Positions 1 through 9,380 are shown, numbered from the stretch's first letter. The stretch is 31,251 nucleotides of DNA from CAYZEZ01 sp964477295 (GCA_964477295.1 CAYZEZ010000015.1:1-31251); one strand, 5' to 3'. A program made the numbers and translations. The notes: generated by a model not told the origin, from the sequence alone.

Positions 1-754
1 ATTCAAAAACCTCAAATGGCCTGGATATATAGGTTCCTTCTTCACCTTTAATCAGGGAGAATATACCCTCCCTGGAGCTAATTGCTGTCATATCGCCATG
101 TTTCCGGGACCTGAGGAGATGGTTGATCATAATTCCTTCAGTGCCGGCAACAATATAAAGGAATTTAAATTGATTGAGCGGGGCTGAATATGCTGCAGCA
201 TAGACTCCTTCTGAGGTGCCCAGGAGAAACAAATCATGGCCTGTATAAAGCATAGAAAAAATCAGGATATCTTCACTGGATTTATCAACTTTATTTAATT
301 CAAATTGTTTATTTATGACAAACAGACCGCCATTTTGAAGTGAAACCAGAATGGCACCCGTTTCGGTTTCACAGATCCCCGATATGGCTGAAGGATTTGC
401 AGTATCCGTATCGAAAACAAGGTATTCGTTACCATCGAATAAACTGAGACTGCCATTCATATGACCGAACCAAATTCTTCCCTCTGAATCATGTATGCTT
501 GTATTAATAAAATTCCTGCCAGGGCTATCCTGGGCTGAAAACTGTGAAAAAGTATATCCGTCAAAACGAAATAGTCCTTCCGCCGTACCTAAATATAAAA
601 AACCATTTTTGTCCTGGTTTATGGTGTATATGAATGCCTGCGACAAGCCATTTTCCGGTCCGAATGATTGGAATTTAAATTGCTGTGCAAAACACTGTTC
701 ACTTAATGGAAAAAAGAAAGCTATCAGGATTCCCAATGTTCTTATTTGATTCAT
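1..754 (-). CDS. Regulator-propeller sensor protein, N-terminal part (cut by window edge)
   Basis: Translating the minus strand from the ATG at 754 gives an open frame of about 251 codons that runs off the left edge without a stop. The product starts with a hydrophobic signal peptide ending near CFAQ, followed by propeller repeats: ENGLSQAFIYTINQD, GFLYLGTAEGLFRFDGY, then GRIWFGHMNGSLSLFDG. This is the Reg_prop pattern of Bacteroidota periplasmic sensors. The output module (histidine kinase, phosphatase or DNA-binding) lies outside the window, so the exact class cannot be told. The ATG is 7 bases after the stop of the preceding exported-protein gene, so it is probably the last visible gene of the T9SS-linked unit that starts at 7779. 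The 5' truncation is only a window limit. Confidence 0.8.
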   Translation of the reverse strand, partial: MNQIRTLGILIAFFFPLSEQCFAQQFKFQSFGPENGLSQAFIYTINQDKNGFLYLGTAEGLFRFDGYTFSQFSAQDSPGRNFINTSIHDSEGRIWFGHMNGSLSLFDGNEYLVFDTDTANPSAISGICETETGAILVSLQNGGLFVINKQFELNKVDKSSEDILIFSMLYTGHDLFLLGTSEGVYAAAYSAPLNQFKFLYIVAGTEGIMINHLLRSRKHGDMTAISSREGIFSLIKGEEGTYISRPFEVFE

Positions 755-761
755 CGCAATA

Positions 762-1760
762 TTATTTAACGACTTCTTTCATCTGGAGCTTGGGATTATA
801 AACCGGGATACCTCCTAACGGGATCACGAAAAAAGGCAAAAATTCTCCATATTGATTCTGTACTACCACTACAACATTATTATTCTTAATATGGGTATTC
901 ATATTTTTTATAAAACGGATCTCCATTGATGTATTCTTTTCAGCGGCAACCACAGGGAACTCGTTTGCAGCCCAATTATTGTCTCCAGAAATAGTGCAGA
1001 AGGATCCCATCTTGGCTACACTGACTACCTGAATCATCCCATCACCATCCCAGTCAAAGTTCATGATCTTTATGGAAATGGTTCTGTCATCTATAAAGGG
1101 ATAGATCTTGGAGATATTATCCTGGTTGTTGGATAACCTGAAAGTATACTCATAAGTAAATATGTTTGCACCTTCGATATCACTGTTCTCATCCTTTTTC
1201 CGGCTAAGGTAATAACGGTAAAGGTTCCCGTCATCTCCATCAAGACCTCTGGCTATTATCTTGAAAATATATCCGTCAAGCTTATCCGACCATTCTCCTT
1301 CGAGTGGATTAAAAGGTCCGAAAGTATACCATTTCTGATCAAACTGGCTGTCAGCGCCCAAGGTTTTGGTATCAAGCAGTATCCCACTGCGGTAATTTCC
1401 TGCCGGGTCAATTTCCCTGGCATCTTTTGTGGTCCAGCATCCGGCACCTCCATATAGTGAATAACTGATCCTTGTATCATAAATTCCTTTTTGTTCATCG
1501 ATTTCCCCTCCTGTGTCAGGATCAAATACTCTTAAATATACAACCTCTCTATATTCTTTGGGGACCTTAAAGAAAAAGATCTGGCAAAAGTCATCGTCTC
1601 CCCAGGATTTATCAGCCTTACCGCCATACGTTACAAGATAGGGGATGTTTTCATCATCAGCAGGGGCAGACTGTGCAAATATCCCGCTGCCGGATATAAA
1701 CAGGGCAATATAAAATAACAATCTTCTTCTCACGACTGGGATTTTTATAAAATCTATCAC
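762..1760 (-). CDS. Exported protein of unknown function (332 aa)
   Basis: I do not recognise a family. The protein has a basic N-terminus (VVRRR), a hydrophobic segment and a likely signal-peptidase site after GIFAQ, so it should be exported. The mature part is acidic and aromatic, with short motifs such as YGGKADKSWGDDD and FDWDGDGM; the second resembles an Asp-rich calcium-binding loop. There is no catalytic signature and no T9SS C-terminal domain. The start is a GTG preceded by AGGAGG (1764-1769), a strong Shine-Dalgarno that is rare in this phylum, spaced only 3 bases. It is 150 bases after the PD40/PKD gene and 7 bases before the propeller sensor, so it sits between a T9SS surface cluster and a sensor. 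A minus-strand TATTTTTG at 1850-1843 could be a -7 box, but I see no -33 box. Confidence 0.8.
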   Translation of the reverse strand: MIDFIKIPVVRRRLLFYIALFISGSGIFAQSAPADDENIPYLVTYGGKADKSWGDDDFCQIFFFKVPKEYREVVYLRVFDPDTGGEIDEQKGIYDTRISYSLYGGAGCWTTKDAREIDPAGNYRSGILLDTKTLGADSQFDQKWYTFGPFNPLEGEWSDKLDGYIFKIIARGLDGDDGNLYRYYLSRKKDENSDIEGANIFTYEYTFRLSNNQDNISKIYPFIDDRTISIKIMNFDWDGDGMIQVVSVAKMGSFCTISGDNNWAANEFPVVAAEKNTSMEIRFIKNMNTHIKNNNVVVVVQNQYGEFLPFFVIPLGGIPVYNPKLQMKEVVK

Positions 1761-1763
1761 AAA

Positions 1764-1769
1764 CCTCCT
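1764..1769 (-). promoter_or_regulatory. Shine-Dalgarno AGGAGG before a GTG start
   Basis: The minus strand reads AGGAGG, then TTT, then GTG. The match to the 16S tail is perfect but the spacer is only 3 bases, shorter than usual. It supports the GTG at 1760 as start over a second GTG nine codons later, which would give an equally good signal peptide. Confidence 0.5.
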
Positions 1770-1910
1770 GGGATCAGTGCTACAAAGTTTATGGAATACC
1801 CACCTGGGTCGATGAATCCCATATCTTTTTTGTGTACACTTGCAAAAATATGAATAGTTACCTGTAGTTGAAAATAAAATTCACATTTATACCCATGAAA
1901 TCCTTCTACT

Positions 1911-3386
1911 TCAGGGCAATAAAACTACTTCCGGATCTTTGGATTGTAGAGGACCGGACTGCAGGCTAACTTTAATGACTTTAAACACACAATTCTCCTG
2001 GTATACGCCGGCCTGATCCTTCCCTGTGAGTCCAAGCTGCACCTTGTAAAATCCGGGTTTTTTATAAACATGGCTGATCAGGCTGCCGATTTCCAGCGTT
2101 CCATCCCCGAAATCCCAGTAATATTCATCGGCTGTAAATCCCGGGAGGTTGTAATCATGACCGTCAAACCATAGTGTATCATTTACAATACAACTGTCTG
2201 CCGAATTGATGATCACCTGTTCATGATCTACCAGTTCAAATTCATGAAATGTTTCAGTAACATAATCCACTTCATTAAAGGTTTGTATTATCTTTAAATG
2301 AACGGAATATTTCCCCGGTCCGGGAAAGCAGTGCTCAACCTCTATACCTGAATATTTGGTACTGTCGCTGAATGTCCAATCATATTGTATGCTTATGGAA
2401 TCATTTTCAATATAATTATCCTCGCTGAAAAGGAAACAATAATAATTCTTTTTTATGCTGTCGCAACCATAAAAGGGTCGAAACCTGGTTTCGAATTCGA
2501 ATATGTCATCTGTAAGGTGACGATTGGATGAAAACCATCCCCTTTCGAATTTTTCATCACAGATAATACCGAAATCATCAAATTCAGAATTGATGGGAGC
2601 TTCAATATGAATCAGTTTCATCCAGCCACTCTGAGTCGAATCGGAACAGTATATGTCTTTTTTCCCGTAACCTCCGGGACGGTCTGATGCAAAATATAAA
2701 ATTCCTCCTTTGCTTAAAAAGGGATATGTTTCATTTGCACTGCTGTTAATAACCGGACCAAGATTTTCCGGAGCAGTCCATTGTCCATCAATATATCGGC
2801 TCAGGTAAAGATCCGCCCCGCCATGACCACCGGGCATATCCGATGAAAATATCAGAATATGTCCGGTTGAATCCAGGGTCGGCATCATCAAGGAATACTT
2901 TTCATCATTGTGAGGGAAAGGCCGGATATTCATCCATTCTCCATTTGTATAACTGCTATAAAACAGGCCAAGCATATTACCCGGATCCACACTGTTTCTT
3001 TTCCCAATCTCAGATTTCTGGTTCCTTGAATAAAAAATCAGGTCTCCTTCTTTATTAAAACATGCCGGGCCATCATTAAAAGGAGTCGTTAACGACGGAT
3101 CGAGTAGTTTTGTATCCTGCCAGCTTTGTTCGTTCTCAATATCACTATAGTAGATGCTGAAGAGGTTTTTGTGTCTGGTATTTTTATATGTGAAGAAAAG
3201 ATCGTTGCTGCGGTTGCTGCAAAAAACAATACCCTTCCCGAACCGGACCGGGGCATATTCATCATATATATCTGAGCTGAAACTGGCCTTTCGCACAATA
3301 TAATGTTCTGTTTGACCAACCACAGTTCGGGTGAAAATTGAAACGAGCAATATGCTATAAAGGATTATTCTCATTTCTTTTTCCAT
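1911..3386 (-). CDS. Exported PD40 beta-propeller / PKD-domain protein
   Basis: 491 aa. A signal peptide (residues 1-25; a start at Met5 is equally possible) ends near VVGQ. Residues about 40-300 carry PD40/TolB-like propeller repeats: ADLYLSR, LYFASDRPGGYGKKDIY and GWFSSNRHLTDDIFEFE. Residues about 330-370 and 400-460 are two PKD-like folds, the second with the classic YYWDFGDGT and HVYKKPGFYKVQL. The propeller half resembles that of the T9SS periplasmic protein PorE, but there is no OmpA-type peptidoglycan-binding domain, so this is not a core T9SS part. Its ATG overlaps the stop of the PorP/SprF gene by one base (TAATG), implying translational coupling. Probable role: a periplasmic or surface accessory to the neighbouring PorP-like protein and adhesin (inference). 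Confidence 0.85.
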   Translation of the reverse strand: MEKEMRIILYSILLVSIFTRTVVGQTEHYIVRKASFSSDIYDEYAPVRFGKGIVFCSNRSNDLFFTYKNTRHKNLFSIYYSDIENEQSWQDTKLLDPSLTTPFNDGPACFNKEGDLIFYSRNQKSEIGKRNSVDPGNMLGLFYSSYTNGEWMNIRPFPHNDEKYSLMMPTLDSTGHILIFSSDMPGGHGGADLYLSRYIDGQWTAPENLGPVINSSANETYPFLSKGGILYFASDRPGGYGKKDIYCSDSTQSGWMKLIHIEAPINSEFDDFGIICDEKFERGWFSSNRHLTDDIFEFETRFRPFYGCDSIKKNYYCFLFSEDNYIENDSISIQYDWTFSDSTKYSGIEVEHCFPGPGKYSVHLKIIQTFNEVDYVTETFHEFELVDHEQVIINSADSCIVNDTLWFDGHDYNLPGFTADEYYWDFGDGTLEIGSLISHVYKKPGFYKVQLGLTGKDQAGVYQENCVFKVIKVSLQSGPLQSKDPEVVLLP

Positions 3387-4306
3387 TAATATTGTCTCGG
3401 ACTGACAACCTCAACAAGGTAATTGAAAACATATTTTAACATGATCTCATGGGAACCGCGTTGATAATGGCCCAGGGTGGAAAAATCCATTCCATATGAA
3501 TAGGCAATTCTGGCCTGGTAGTTTACCTGGAACTGAAGGATCCAGATCAATCCTTTTCTTGAACGATAGCCCATACCAATCCAGAATTTATCCTTAATAA
3601 CCAGATTCGAATAGAGATCAGCCTGGAAATTTGTTGCCAGGTTAAACTTGACCAGGAGGCCGGGATTAATCTTGATCATTTCACTCAGAGAAGCAAAGAA
3701 TCCTCCGTTGATGATGTAGTTCGTATGTTTCAGGTCAGGATTAATACCTAATTTGCCAGTGCCTGAATTCAGTCTGGAACCCAGTATGGAAACTATTGAA
3801 ATCCCGGTATAGTACTGGTTTGTTTTATAGTATATTCCAACATTAAAGTCTGGCAATAAGTAAGTTCTGGATGATTTAGGTATGTACTCGTCGTCCGTAT
3901 CTATCTGGCGTATCTTTTCGATCGCTTCACTCCGGAAGTTAAGTTTTGTCCCGAGACCTAAGGAGATGATTCCCCTGTTCGTTATGATCCTGTATGCATA
4001 ACTGCCTGTAAATGAGGTATTTTTGGTTATCCCAATCTGGTCATGCATTAACTGGAATCCAAGTGCTAAGTTTTCTTTTCTCAAAGGTGAATGAATTGCT
4101 AATGTGGAAGTTACAGGGGCCCCTTCAAATCCCACCCATTGATTCCTTTGCAGGAGCGTAATACTCAGGGCTTCATCAGCCCCTGCAAATGCGGGATTGA
4201 TGGCCAGACCGTTCAGAATATACTGGTTTTGGAGTGGTTCCAACTGCCCTTTTACAGAACAGATGGAAAGAAGAAAAGTAATATAGGTAATAAGTATCCT
4301 GTTCAC
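3386..4306 (-). CDS. PorP/SprF family type IX secretion outer-membrane protein
   Basis: 306 aa with a signal peptide (cleavage after SVKGQ) and the family hallmarks near the N-terminus: NQYILNGLAINPAFAGA, then QRNQWVGFEGAPVT, followed by alternating beta strands of an outer-membrane barrel. PorP/SprF paralogues are typically encoded beside large T9SS type-B cargo and are thought to hold or finish secretion of that cargo at the surface. Here it follows directly on such a cargo gene. The start is a GTG overlapping the cargo stop by four bases (GTGA), so the two are translationally coupled. Its own stop overlaps the next ATG. The coupling suggests a fixed stoichiometry between cargo, PorP-like protein and PD40/PKD protein. 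Confidence 0.9.
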   Translation of the reverse strand: MNRILITYITFLLSICSVKGQLEPLQNQYILNGLAINPAFAGADEALSITLLQRNQWVGFEGAPVTSTLAIHSPLRKENLALGFQLMHDQIGITKNTSFTGSYAYRIITNRGIISLGLGTKLNFRSEAIEKIRQIDTDDEYIPKSSRTYLLPDFNVGIYYKTNQYYTGISIVSILGSRLNSGTGKLGINPDLKHTNYIINGGFFASLSEMIKINPGLLVKFNLATNFQADLYSNLVIKDKFWIGMGYRSRKGLIWILQFQVNYQARIAYSYGMDFSTLGHYQRGSHEIMLKYVFNYLVEVVSPRQY

Positions 4307-7300
4307 CGTTTAATAATTACATAACCCCTCATAGTTTCTCCGTTTTTGAACGACAGTACATAAAAATATGTATCTGCAGGCAAATCCTCTCCGTTTTTAT
4401 CCTGGCCTTGCCAGTCATTCTGATAATGATCTGAACTGAAGATCTCGTTGCCCCAGCGGTTGAAAATTATAACCTGGACGTCCCCGGCATTTTCAAGGCC
4501 CGGAATTACGAACTTATCGTTCCTGTTATCGAAATTCGGGGTAATCATATTTGGAATAAGCAGGTTATTCACCAGGATGGTCATTTCATCAGTAATCAAT
4601 GGGCAAACGCCGTTCTTAACTCCCCACTGAAAAATATTTTCTCCTACGGTTAAACCTGTGACACCTGTACCCGGATCCTTTCTGTCGATGAATTCTCCCG
4701 TACCGCTCAGAAGGGACCACTCGCCTACACCGGCTTCTGGTATCATTGCTCTCATTGAAGTATCAAATTTGAAGTTCATCTCCATGTCTTCCCCTGCATA
4801 TACGGTCGGCCTGATATCTACATGCAATGAGACGGTTACTGAATCCCTGCATTGATTTTCGTCTGTAACAATCAATTTGTAGTCAATGTCTGAAAGTGGT
4901 GAGGATATCGGACGGGCATCAAAAGGATCATTCAGGTAAGTGTCTGGTATCCACTGGTAATTTACTCCTCCACTGGCATTAAGTTCTGTTGAGTCACCTT
5001 CGCAGACCGAAATATTCTCTACTACCGTTATCACCGGTTTTGGATAGACTGTGATAGTCATCTCATCACGGTCCACAAGCTCATCGGCATTGGTCACTTC
5101 AACTGTATAGACGGTAGTTTTTATTGGACTGGCTTTAGGATTATTTATTTCGGCATTACTAATGCCTTCCGTCGGTGACCATGAATAACCAATCCCTCCT
5201 GATGCCTCCAATCTTACACTGTCCCCGATACACAATGCCTGATCTTGACCTGCATTAGCAAATCCCGGTTCCCGGACAGTGATGATTACTTCATTTGTAT
5301 CGCTGCATCTATTTATGCTGGTTACAGTAAGGGTGTAGGTTGTGGTTGTCAGGGGGGATGCCTCCGGATTTGAGATCGAAGCGTTACTCAGGCCCTGTAT
5401 GGGTGACCATTCATAGTTGACTCCGCCTGATCCCTGCAGCGTAATGGTGGATCCTTGCAAAATGATTGTATCGTTTCCGGCATTGGCTATGGGCTGTTCG
5501 TAGAAGTTCACCGTTATGGTTGAATCGTCCGAACAGGTGCCGTTGGTCTCTGTCCAGGTGAACTGGTATGTGCCGAATAGGTCGACGGTAACTGTGGCAT
5601 CAGGTGTGCCGGCATCGGGTGCAAAGGAGGCCGTCCCCGGCCCTGCGCTCTGTGTCCATGTACCTGTTCCCACCGAGGGTGTAGCCTGCAGGTCATGGTC
5701 GAGATCACATTCATCACCGCCCGGCCCTGCATTGGCCACGGGCTGCCCGTAAACAGTAATTGGAACTGATCCAACATTCGCGGAGACGCAGTTATTACCG
5801 TCTTCCAGGAATACAAAATCATAGACAGTATCAGCTGGCGGACTAACCCTGAGTAAATAGGGATTATCAGTAATGTCTGAAAGATAGGTCGTATCGCCCC
5901 CTGTTGTGTATCCGATATCCCACGGTGAAGGTACGTTGAAATCGAGTTGGATATCGGTTGAATCCCCGGCACAAAGTGCAAGGGCTGCCGGCAGGGTGAG
6001 AGTGGGCAGGTTGTAAATATAAATAGTAACCACATTGGATGAATCCGGACTGCAGGACCCGCTGCTGACATATGCTCTGTAATCGGTTGTGTCTGTGGGG
6101 ACCTGGTTCAGGGTAGGATTGTTTGCACCGGCAATATCTGTCCAGGTACCTGCCCCTAAAGGAGAATACTGCCATTGGATCATCCCGGTGTAGGCAGTAA
6201 GGTTGATGGTGGCTATATCATTCAGGCATATATGATCCGAAGCGGCAAGGGCAGTGCCACCGATGGCATCTTCACAAGCCATCTGGATATCAGCCAGGAA
6301 AATATTCTCTCCTATGTCATCCGGAAGGGTATATGTATTGAAATAAGCTTCATGATCGTAAGTGCCTGTGTAGTAAATATTGGCGATACCATCTGTACTA
6401 ATACCGTAGCCTATGTCCTTTCCCCCGCTACTCCCCGCAGTTTTTGCCCACTGTAAACTGCCCGCTGAAGAATAGGATGCCACGAAGATGTCTTCGTTCC
6501 CGATTGATGTAATAATTGTATCACCGTGGATATCCAGTATACCTCTATACAAACCCGTAATATACAAACTACCCCAAAGATCAATCGCTATCGAATAGGA
6601 GATTTCATCACCATTATCATCACAGTACATTATGCGCACCCAGCCGGTTGACCCGTTATCTTTCGAAATAGAAGCCAGGAATATATCCTTTTTAAAGCTC
6701 ACATTGACGGGATTTGATGCATAGGAAGGAAATGTACTGAGATCACATATAGCCCCGGTTATGTATAAACTATTGCTGTCCATGCATATTCCGTTCCCTT
6801 CATTATTTCCGTCGGATGAGGTGATCTGTACACTCCATCCGAAATCACTGTCGCTATTAATATTGAAAACAAAGATGGCATCGTCCCCGGCATTGGGATT
6901 GACCTGAGTGGATACAACAGTACCTGTGGTATCCCGGAAATTTATCGAATCGCTGTTGTACTGCCCAATCAGATAAAGATCATTTCCGTCGCTTGTTAGA
7001 TCCTTCGCCATGTCAACATCATCTCCGCCTCCCGAAAGCATCCAGACCAGGTTCCCATCAGTGGTGTATTTAACAACAAATAGATCTTCCTTTGCCTCAT
7101 AATCAGGTATGAACCGAGATCCGAAATTCAGTATGCCCTTATAATGGCCCGCTGCATAAATGCCTGATGAGGTGGCAATGACATCCATCCCGTGTACATC
7201 ATCGGCAGATCCGTTGCAGTTTCTTACCCAAAGGAGAGCACCGTTGCTGTTGTACTTGGCCAGAAAGAAATCTTTATGGGTAACATTTGTAAAACTCGAA

Positions 7301-7779
7301 TCGGGAGTGAGCGAAGATGTACCGGTAAACTGGCAAATCCCGTCGTCAACAAATCCGGTAATGTAAATGTTCCCATCCGCATCCACGGTTACCGACCGGA
7401 CTTCATCGTCCTTTGTGCTGCCTACCTTAAATGCCCATTGGTAATTCCCGGAAGAATCGTATTTGGCTACAAAGCCGTCGTTGCCCCCGTAACCATAGCT
7501 AAAATCAGTACTTGGCCGGGTAAGATCTCCCCATATCGTGTCAAGATCCTTATCGAATTCCCCGACCAAATAAACAAATTCGGAATTAGGGTCAGCGGCT
7601 ACGTCCAGACCCGTTTCAAATGCAATTGAATGAACAGGAACCACCCAGTTATAATCCCATTCCTGAGCCATGACAACATAGCAACAAACAGAATATATTC
7701 CGATAAAAAGAAATGACACAGACAGCTTCAATAGGCCGTATTTCATGATGAAATTCATTCGGTTTTCTTTGAGGGTCAT
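4303..7779 (-). CDS. Large surface protein with SBBP propeller, Ig/PKD-like repeats and T9SS type-B sorting domain
   Basis: 1158 aa. A long N-terminal hydrophobic segment ends at VVMAQ (residue 39); Met8 or Met12 are plausible alternative starts giving a more normal signal peptide. Residues about 45-500 are SBBP-type propeller repeats with recurring ITGFVDDG, IYAAGHYKG and YITGLYRG strands. Residues about 505-1070 are a string of Ig/PKD-like modules, three of them close paralogues (GGVNYEWSP, GGIGYSWSP, GGVNYQWIP). Residues about 1072-1158 are the gliding-motility-associated C-terminal (type B T9SS) sorting domain: IPNMITPNFDNRNDKF, FNRWGNEIF, GTYFYVLSF-like and MRGYVIIKR. It should be exported by Sec, moved by T9SS and kept at the surface with the downstream PorP/SprF protein. 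Function probably adhesion or matrix building; no enzyme motif seen. Confidence 0.9.
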   Translation of the reverse strand: MTLKENRMNFIMKYGLLKLSVSFLFIGIYSVCCYVVMAQEWDYNWVVPVHSIAFETGLDVAADPNSEFVYLVGEFDKDLDTIWGDLTRPSTDFSYGYGGNDGFVAKYDSSGNYQWAFKVGSTKDDEVRSVTVDADGNIYITGFVDDGICQFTGTSSLTPDSSFTNVTHKDFFLAKYNSNGALLWVRNCNGSADDVHGMDVIATSSGIYAAGHYKGILNFGSRFIPDYEAKEDLFVVKYTTDGNLVWMLSGGGDDVDMAKDLTSDGNDLYLIGQYNSDSINFRDTTGTVVSTQVNPNAGDDAIFVFNINSDSDFGWSVQITSSDGNNEGNGICMDSNSLYITGAICDLSTFPSYASNPVNVSFKKDIFLASISKDNGSTGWVRIMYCDDNGDEISYSIAIDLWGSLYITGLYRGILDIHGDTIITSIGNEDIFVASYSSAGSLQWAKTAGSSGGKDIGYGISTDGIANIYYTGTYDHEAYFNTYTLPDDIGENIFLADIQMACEDAIGGTALAASDHICLNDIATINLTAYTGMIQWQYSPLGAGTWTDIAGANNPTLNQVPTDTTDYRAYVSSGSCSPDSSNVVTIYIYNLPTLTLPAALALCAGDSTDIQLDFNVPSPWDIGYTTGGDTTYLSDITDNPYLLRVSPPADTVYDFVFLEDGNNCVSANVGSVPITVYGQPVANAGPGGDECDLDHDLQATPSVGTGTWTQSAGPGTASFAPDAGTPDATVTVDLFGTYQFTWTETNGTCSDDSTITVNFYEQPIANAGNDTIILQGSTITLQGSGGVNYEWSPIQGLSNASISNPEASPLTTTTYTLTVTSINRCSDTNEVIITVREPGFANAGQDQALCIGDSVRLEASGGIGYSWSPTEGISNAEINNPKASPIKTTVYTVEVTNADELVDRDEMTITVYPKPVITVVENISVCEGDSTELNASGGVNYQWIPDTYLNDPFDARPISSPLSDIDYKLIVTDENQCRDSVTVSLHVDIRPTVYAGEDMEMNFKFDTSMRAMIPEAGVGEWSLLSGTGEFIDRKDPGTGVTGLTVGENIFQWGVKNGVCPLITDEMTILVNNLLIPNMITPNFDNRNDKFVIPGLENAGDVQVIIFNRWGNEIFSSDHYQNDWQGQDKNGEDLPADTYFYVLSFKNGETMRGYVIIKR

Positions 7780-8086
7780 TAATACATCCTTATCATATTA
7801 TTGAAAATCAATTGGAATTGTATAATAGTCACACAATTTGGTAAGTTTGGTTCAAAAGGAAAATCCGGGAACAATTAGAAGTTATTATTCAGTCTGTTTT
7901 CATGTTTTCTTCGTTAATGATACTAATATTTTTAAACTAAGGATTACCCCACTTAGTTTTTGCAATATAAAAATAAGATAAGTTTTGTTAGTAATTAATA
8001 TATTGATAATCAAAGTTTTTATTATTCTTGTTTTATCTGTGGTGATAATTTATCGGTTTGTCATTTTATAATCCCGGGAAAATGAA

Positions 8087-8258
8087 TAATTAACTCAAGT
8101 TGCTGGGTACTGGATACTAGTTACTGAGTAAAGTATTAATAGTCAATAACATAAATTTAAACATTAATTTAATTCGTAATATTTACTAATTCATATATGA
8201 CTGTTATTCAGACACCTGGCAACTAGTAACTCTTAACAAGCAACTTAAAGTAATTAAC
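8087..8258 (+). repeat. 172-bp imperfect-palindrome element, copy A
   Basis: The ends are inverted repeats: TAATTAACTCAAGTTGC on the left, and GCAACTTAAAGTAATTAAC on the right, which is roughly its reverse complement. Two internal blocks, 8128-8155 (28 bases) and 8181-8212 (32 bases), are identical in copy B at 24622-24793 on the other strand, while the arms differ between copies. The inner blocks also pair in part: TAATAGTCA in the first against TGACTGTTA in the second, with one G-T wobble. The whole element can therefore fold as one long hairpin. It resembles a MITE or a palindromic extragenic element; no transposase is present in the window. Confidence 0.8.
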
Positions 8259-8274
8259 CAATTAGCATTATCAT

Positions 8275-8282
8275 TAACTTTG
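8275..8282 (+). promoter_or_regulatory. Possible -7 box TAACTTTG for the hydroxyproline operon
   Basis: A perfect TAnnTTTG match lies 116 bases upstream of the reductase start and 16 bases after repeat copy A. No TTG is seen 19-21 bases upstream, so the assignment is weak. Confidence 0.3.
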
Positions 8283-8398
8283 CGGGAAAAGGTCCCGAAA
8301 TTATTCAGGCAAAGGCCCGGGTTTATCGATGATCTGTGTTCCAAAGGTTGTATCCAGTGGTACTTGATGTCATGTAACTTGTTAATATTCAAAACTAT

Positions 8399-9361
8399 AT
8401 GCTATTACTCGCCAAAAAAGATATCGAACAAATCCTGACTCCCGGGATGGCTGTTGAGGCAGTTGAATCAGCAATGGTAATGTATGAAGGGGACGATTTC
8501 CATATGCCGCCCCGTACTCACGTTGATTATCAGGGTAATGTGTATCTGTTAATGCCTTGTTTTATTCCTGGCGCTTTTGGTTCAAAACTGGTTTCTTTCT
8601 TCCCTGAAAATGTTTCTGGAAATATTCCAGTTATCCAGGGATTAGTAGTATTAAATGATGGATCAACCGGGATTCCCCTTGCAATAATGAACGGATCAGC
8701 TATTACAGCATTCAGGACTGGTGCTATCGGAGCCGTAGGTATTAAATATTTGACAGATAGTAATTTAGCTACATTAGGGATTATTGGGGCAGGTATTCAG
8801 GGATATCACCAGGCCTATATATCAACATTTGTTAGAAATATCAGGGAGGTTTTTGTTTATGATATTTTCCCGGAAAAGGCAAAGGATACCTGTGAAAAAC
8901 TACAAGCAGCCAGACCGGAGGTCACATTCACACCGATCCGCACAACCCGTGAGCTGACAGGGCTGTCAGATGCCATCATAACGGCAACCACTTCGGAAAA
9001 TCCTGTGGTGCCGGATCAGCCGGATTTGTTGAAAGGGAAGACCTTTATCGGGATCGGATCATATAAACCAAATCTGAGGGAATTGCCCGATGCTTTATTT
9101 TCACTTATCGACAGGGTATTCATCGATTCCCTGCAAGCACCTGAGGAGACGGGAGACCTGATAATTCCATTAAACAAAGGGATATTGAAAAAAGAATCAT
9201 TGTTTACCCTTGGGAAATTGATTAATGGAAGCGAGAACGCCGGTCAGAGGTCTACCCGGTTTTTCAAATCTGTTGGGATGGCAATATTTGACCTGGTGGT
9301 TGCAAAAGCAGTTTATGAATATGCAACAGGAAATGATATTGGAACTGAGGTTGAGATATAG
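8399..9361 (+). CDS. lhpI: Ornithine cyclodeaminase/mu-crystallin family protein, probable delta1-pyrroline-2-carboxylate reductase
   Basis: 320 aa, normal length for the family. Residues about 36-80 form the substrate side (PPRTHVDYQG, GSKLVSFFPEN, with Lys63), RTGAIGAVG at 106-114 is the family motif, and GIIGAGIQG at 127-135 is the Rossmann dinucleotide loop. The family includes ornithine cyclodeaminase, ketimine reductases and NAD(P)H-dependent delta1-pyrroline-2-carboxylate reductase (EC 1.5.1.49). I choose the last because the next gene, 19 bases downstream, is a trans-3-hydroxy-L-proline dehydratase, whose product is delta1-pyrroline-2-carboxylate. Together they convert trans-3-hydroxy-L-proline to L-proline in the cytoplasm. 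The family call is secure; the substrate call rests on context. Confidence 0.85.
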   Translation: MLLLAKKDIEQILTPGMAVEAVESAMVMYEGDDFHMPPRTHVDYQGNVYLLMPCFIPGAFGSKLVSFFPENVSGNIPVIQGLVVLNDGSTGIPLAIMNGSAITAFRTGAIGAVGIKYLTDSNLATLGIIGAGIQGYHQAYISTFVRNIREVFVYDIFPEKAKDTCEKLQAARPEVTFTPIRTTRELTGLSDAIITATTSENPVVPDQPDLLKGKTFIGIGSYKPNLRELPDALFSLIDRVFIDSLQAPEETGDLIIPLNKGILKKESLFTLGKLINGSENAGQRSTRFFKSVGMAIFDLVVAKAVYEYATGNDIGTEVEI

Positions 9362-9380
9362 TGTATATAAATAGGAACAA

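Larger units (their letters stand above)
7780..8398. other. AT-rich divergent intergenic region
   Basis: 619 bases between two divergent start codons. It holds repeat copy A (8087-8258) and a possible plus-strand -7 box at 8275-8282. I find no TAnnTTTG promoter for the minus-strand T9SS gene. The only open frame (8204-8392, minus) runs through the repeat and has no recognisable product. 7900-8080 is very AT-rich with no further structure that I can support. Confidence 0.6.

Noticed and set aside
4880..5470. CRISPR-like or tandem DNA repeat in the surface protein gene
   Set aside because: The similarity is between protein modules of about 85 residues with diverged DNA; no short direct repeats with spacers exist here or elsewhere in the window.
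5514..6071. Long second frame (185 codons) within the T9SS surface protein gene
   Set aside because: It lies inside a strongly supported gene with clear domain repeats; Pro/Ser-rich composition is typical of a shadow frame.
8204..8392. Minus-strand open frame of 62 codons
   Set aside because: It runs through repeat copy A and has no recognisable motif; the frame is not kept in copy B.
8399..9361. Ornithine cyclodeaminase
   Set aside because: Family match only; operon partner makes delta1-pyrroline-2-carboxylate the better substrate.
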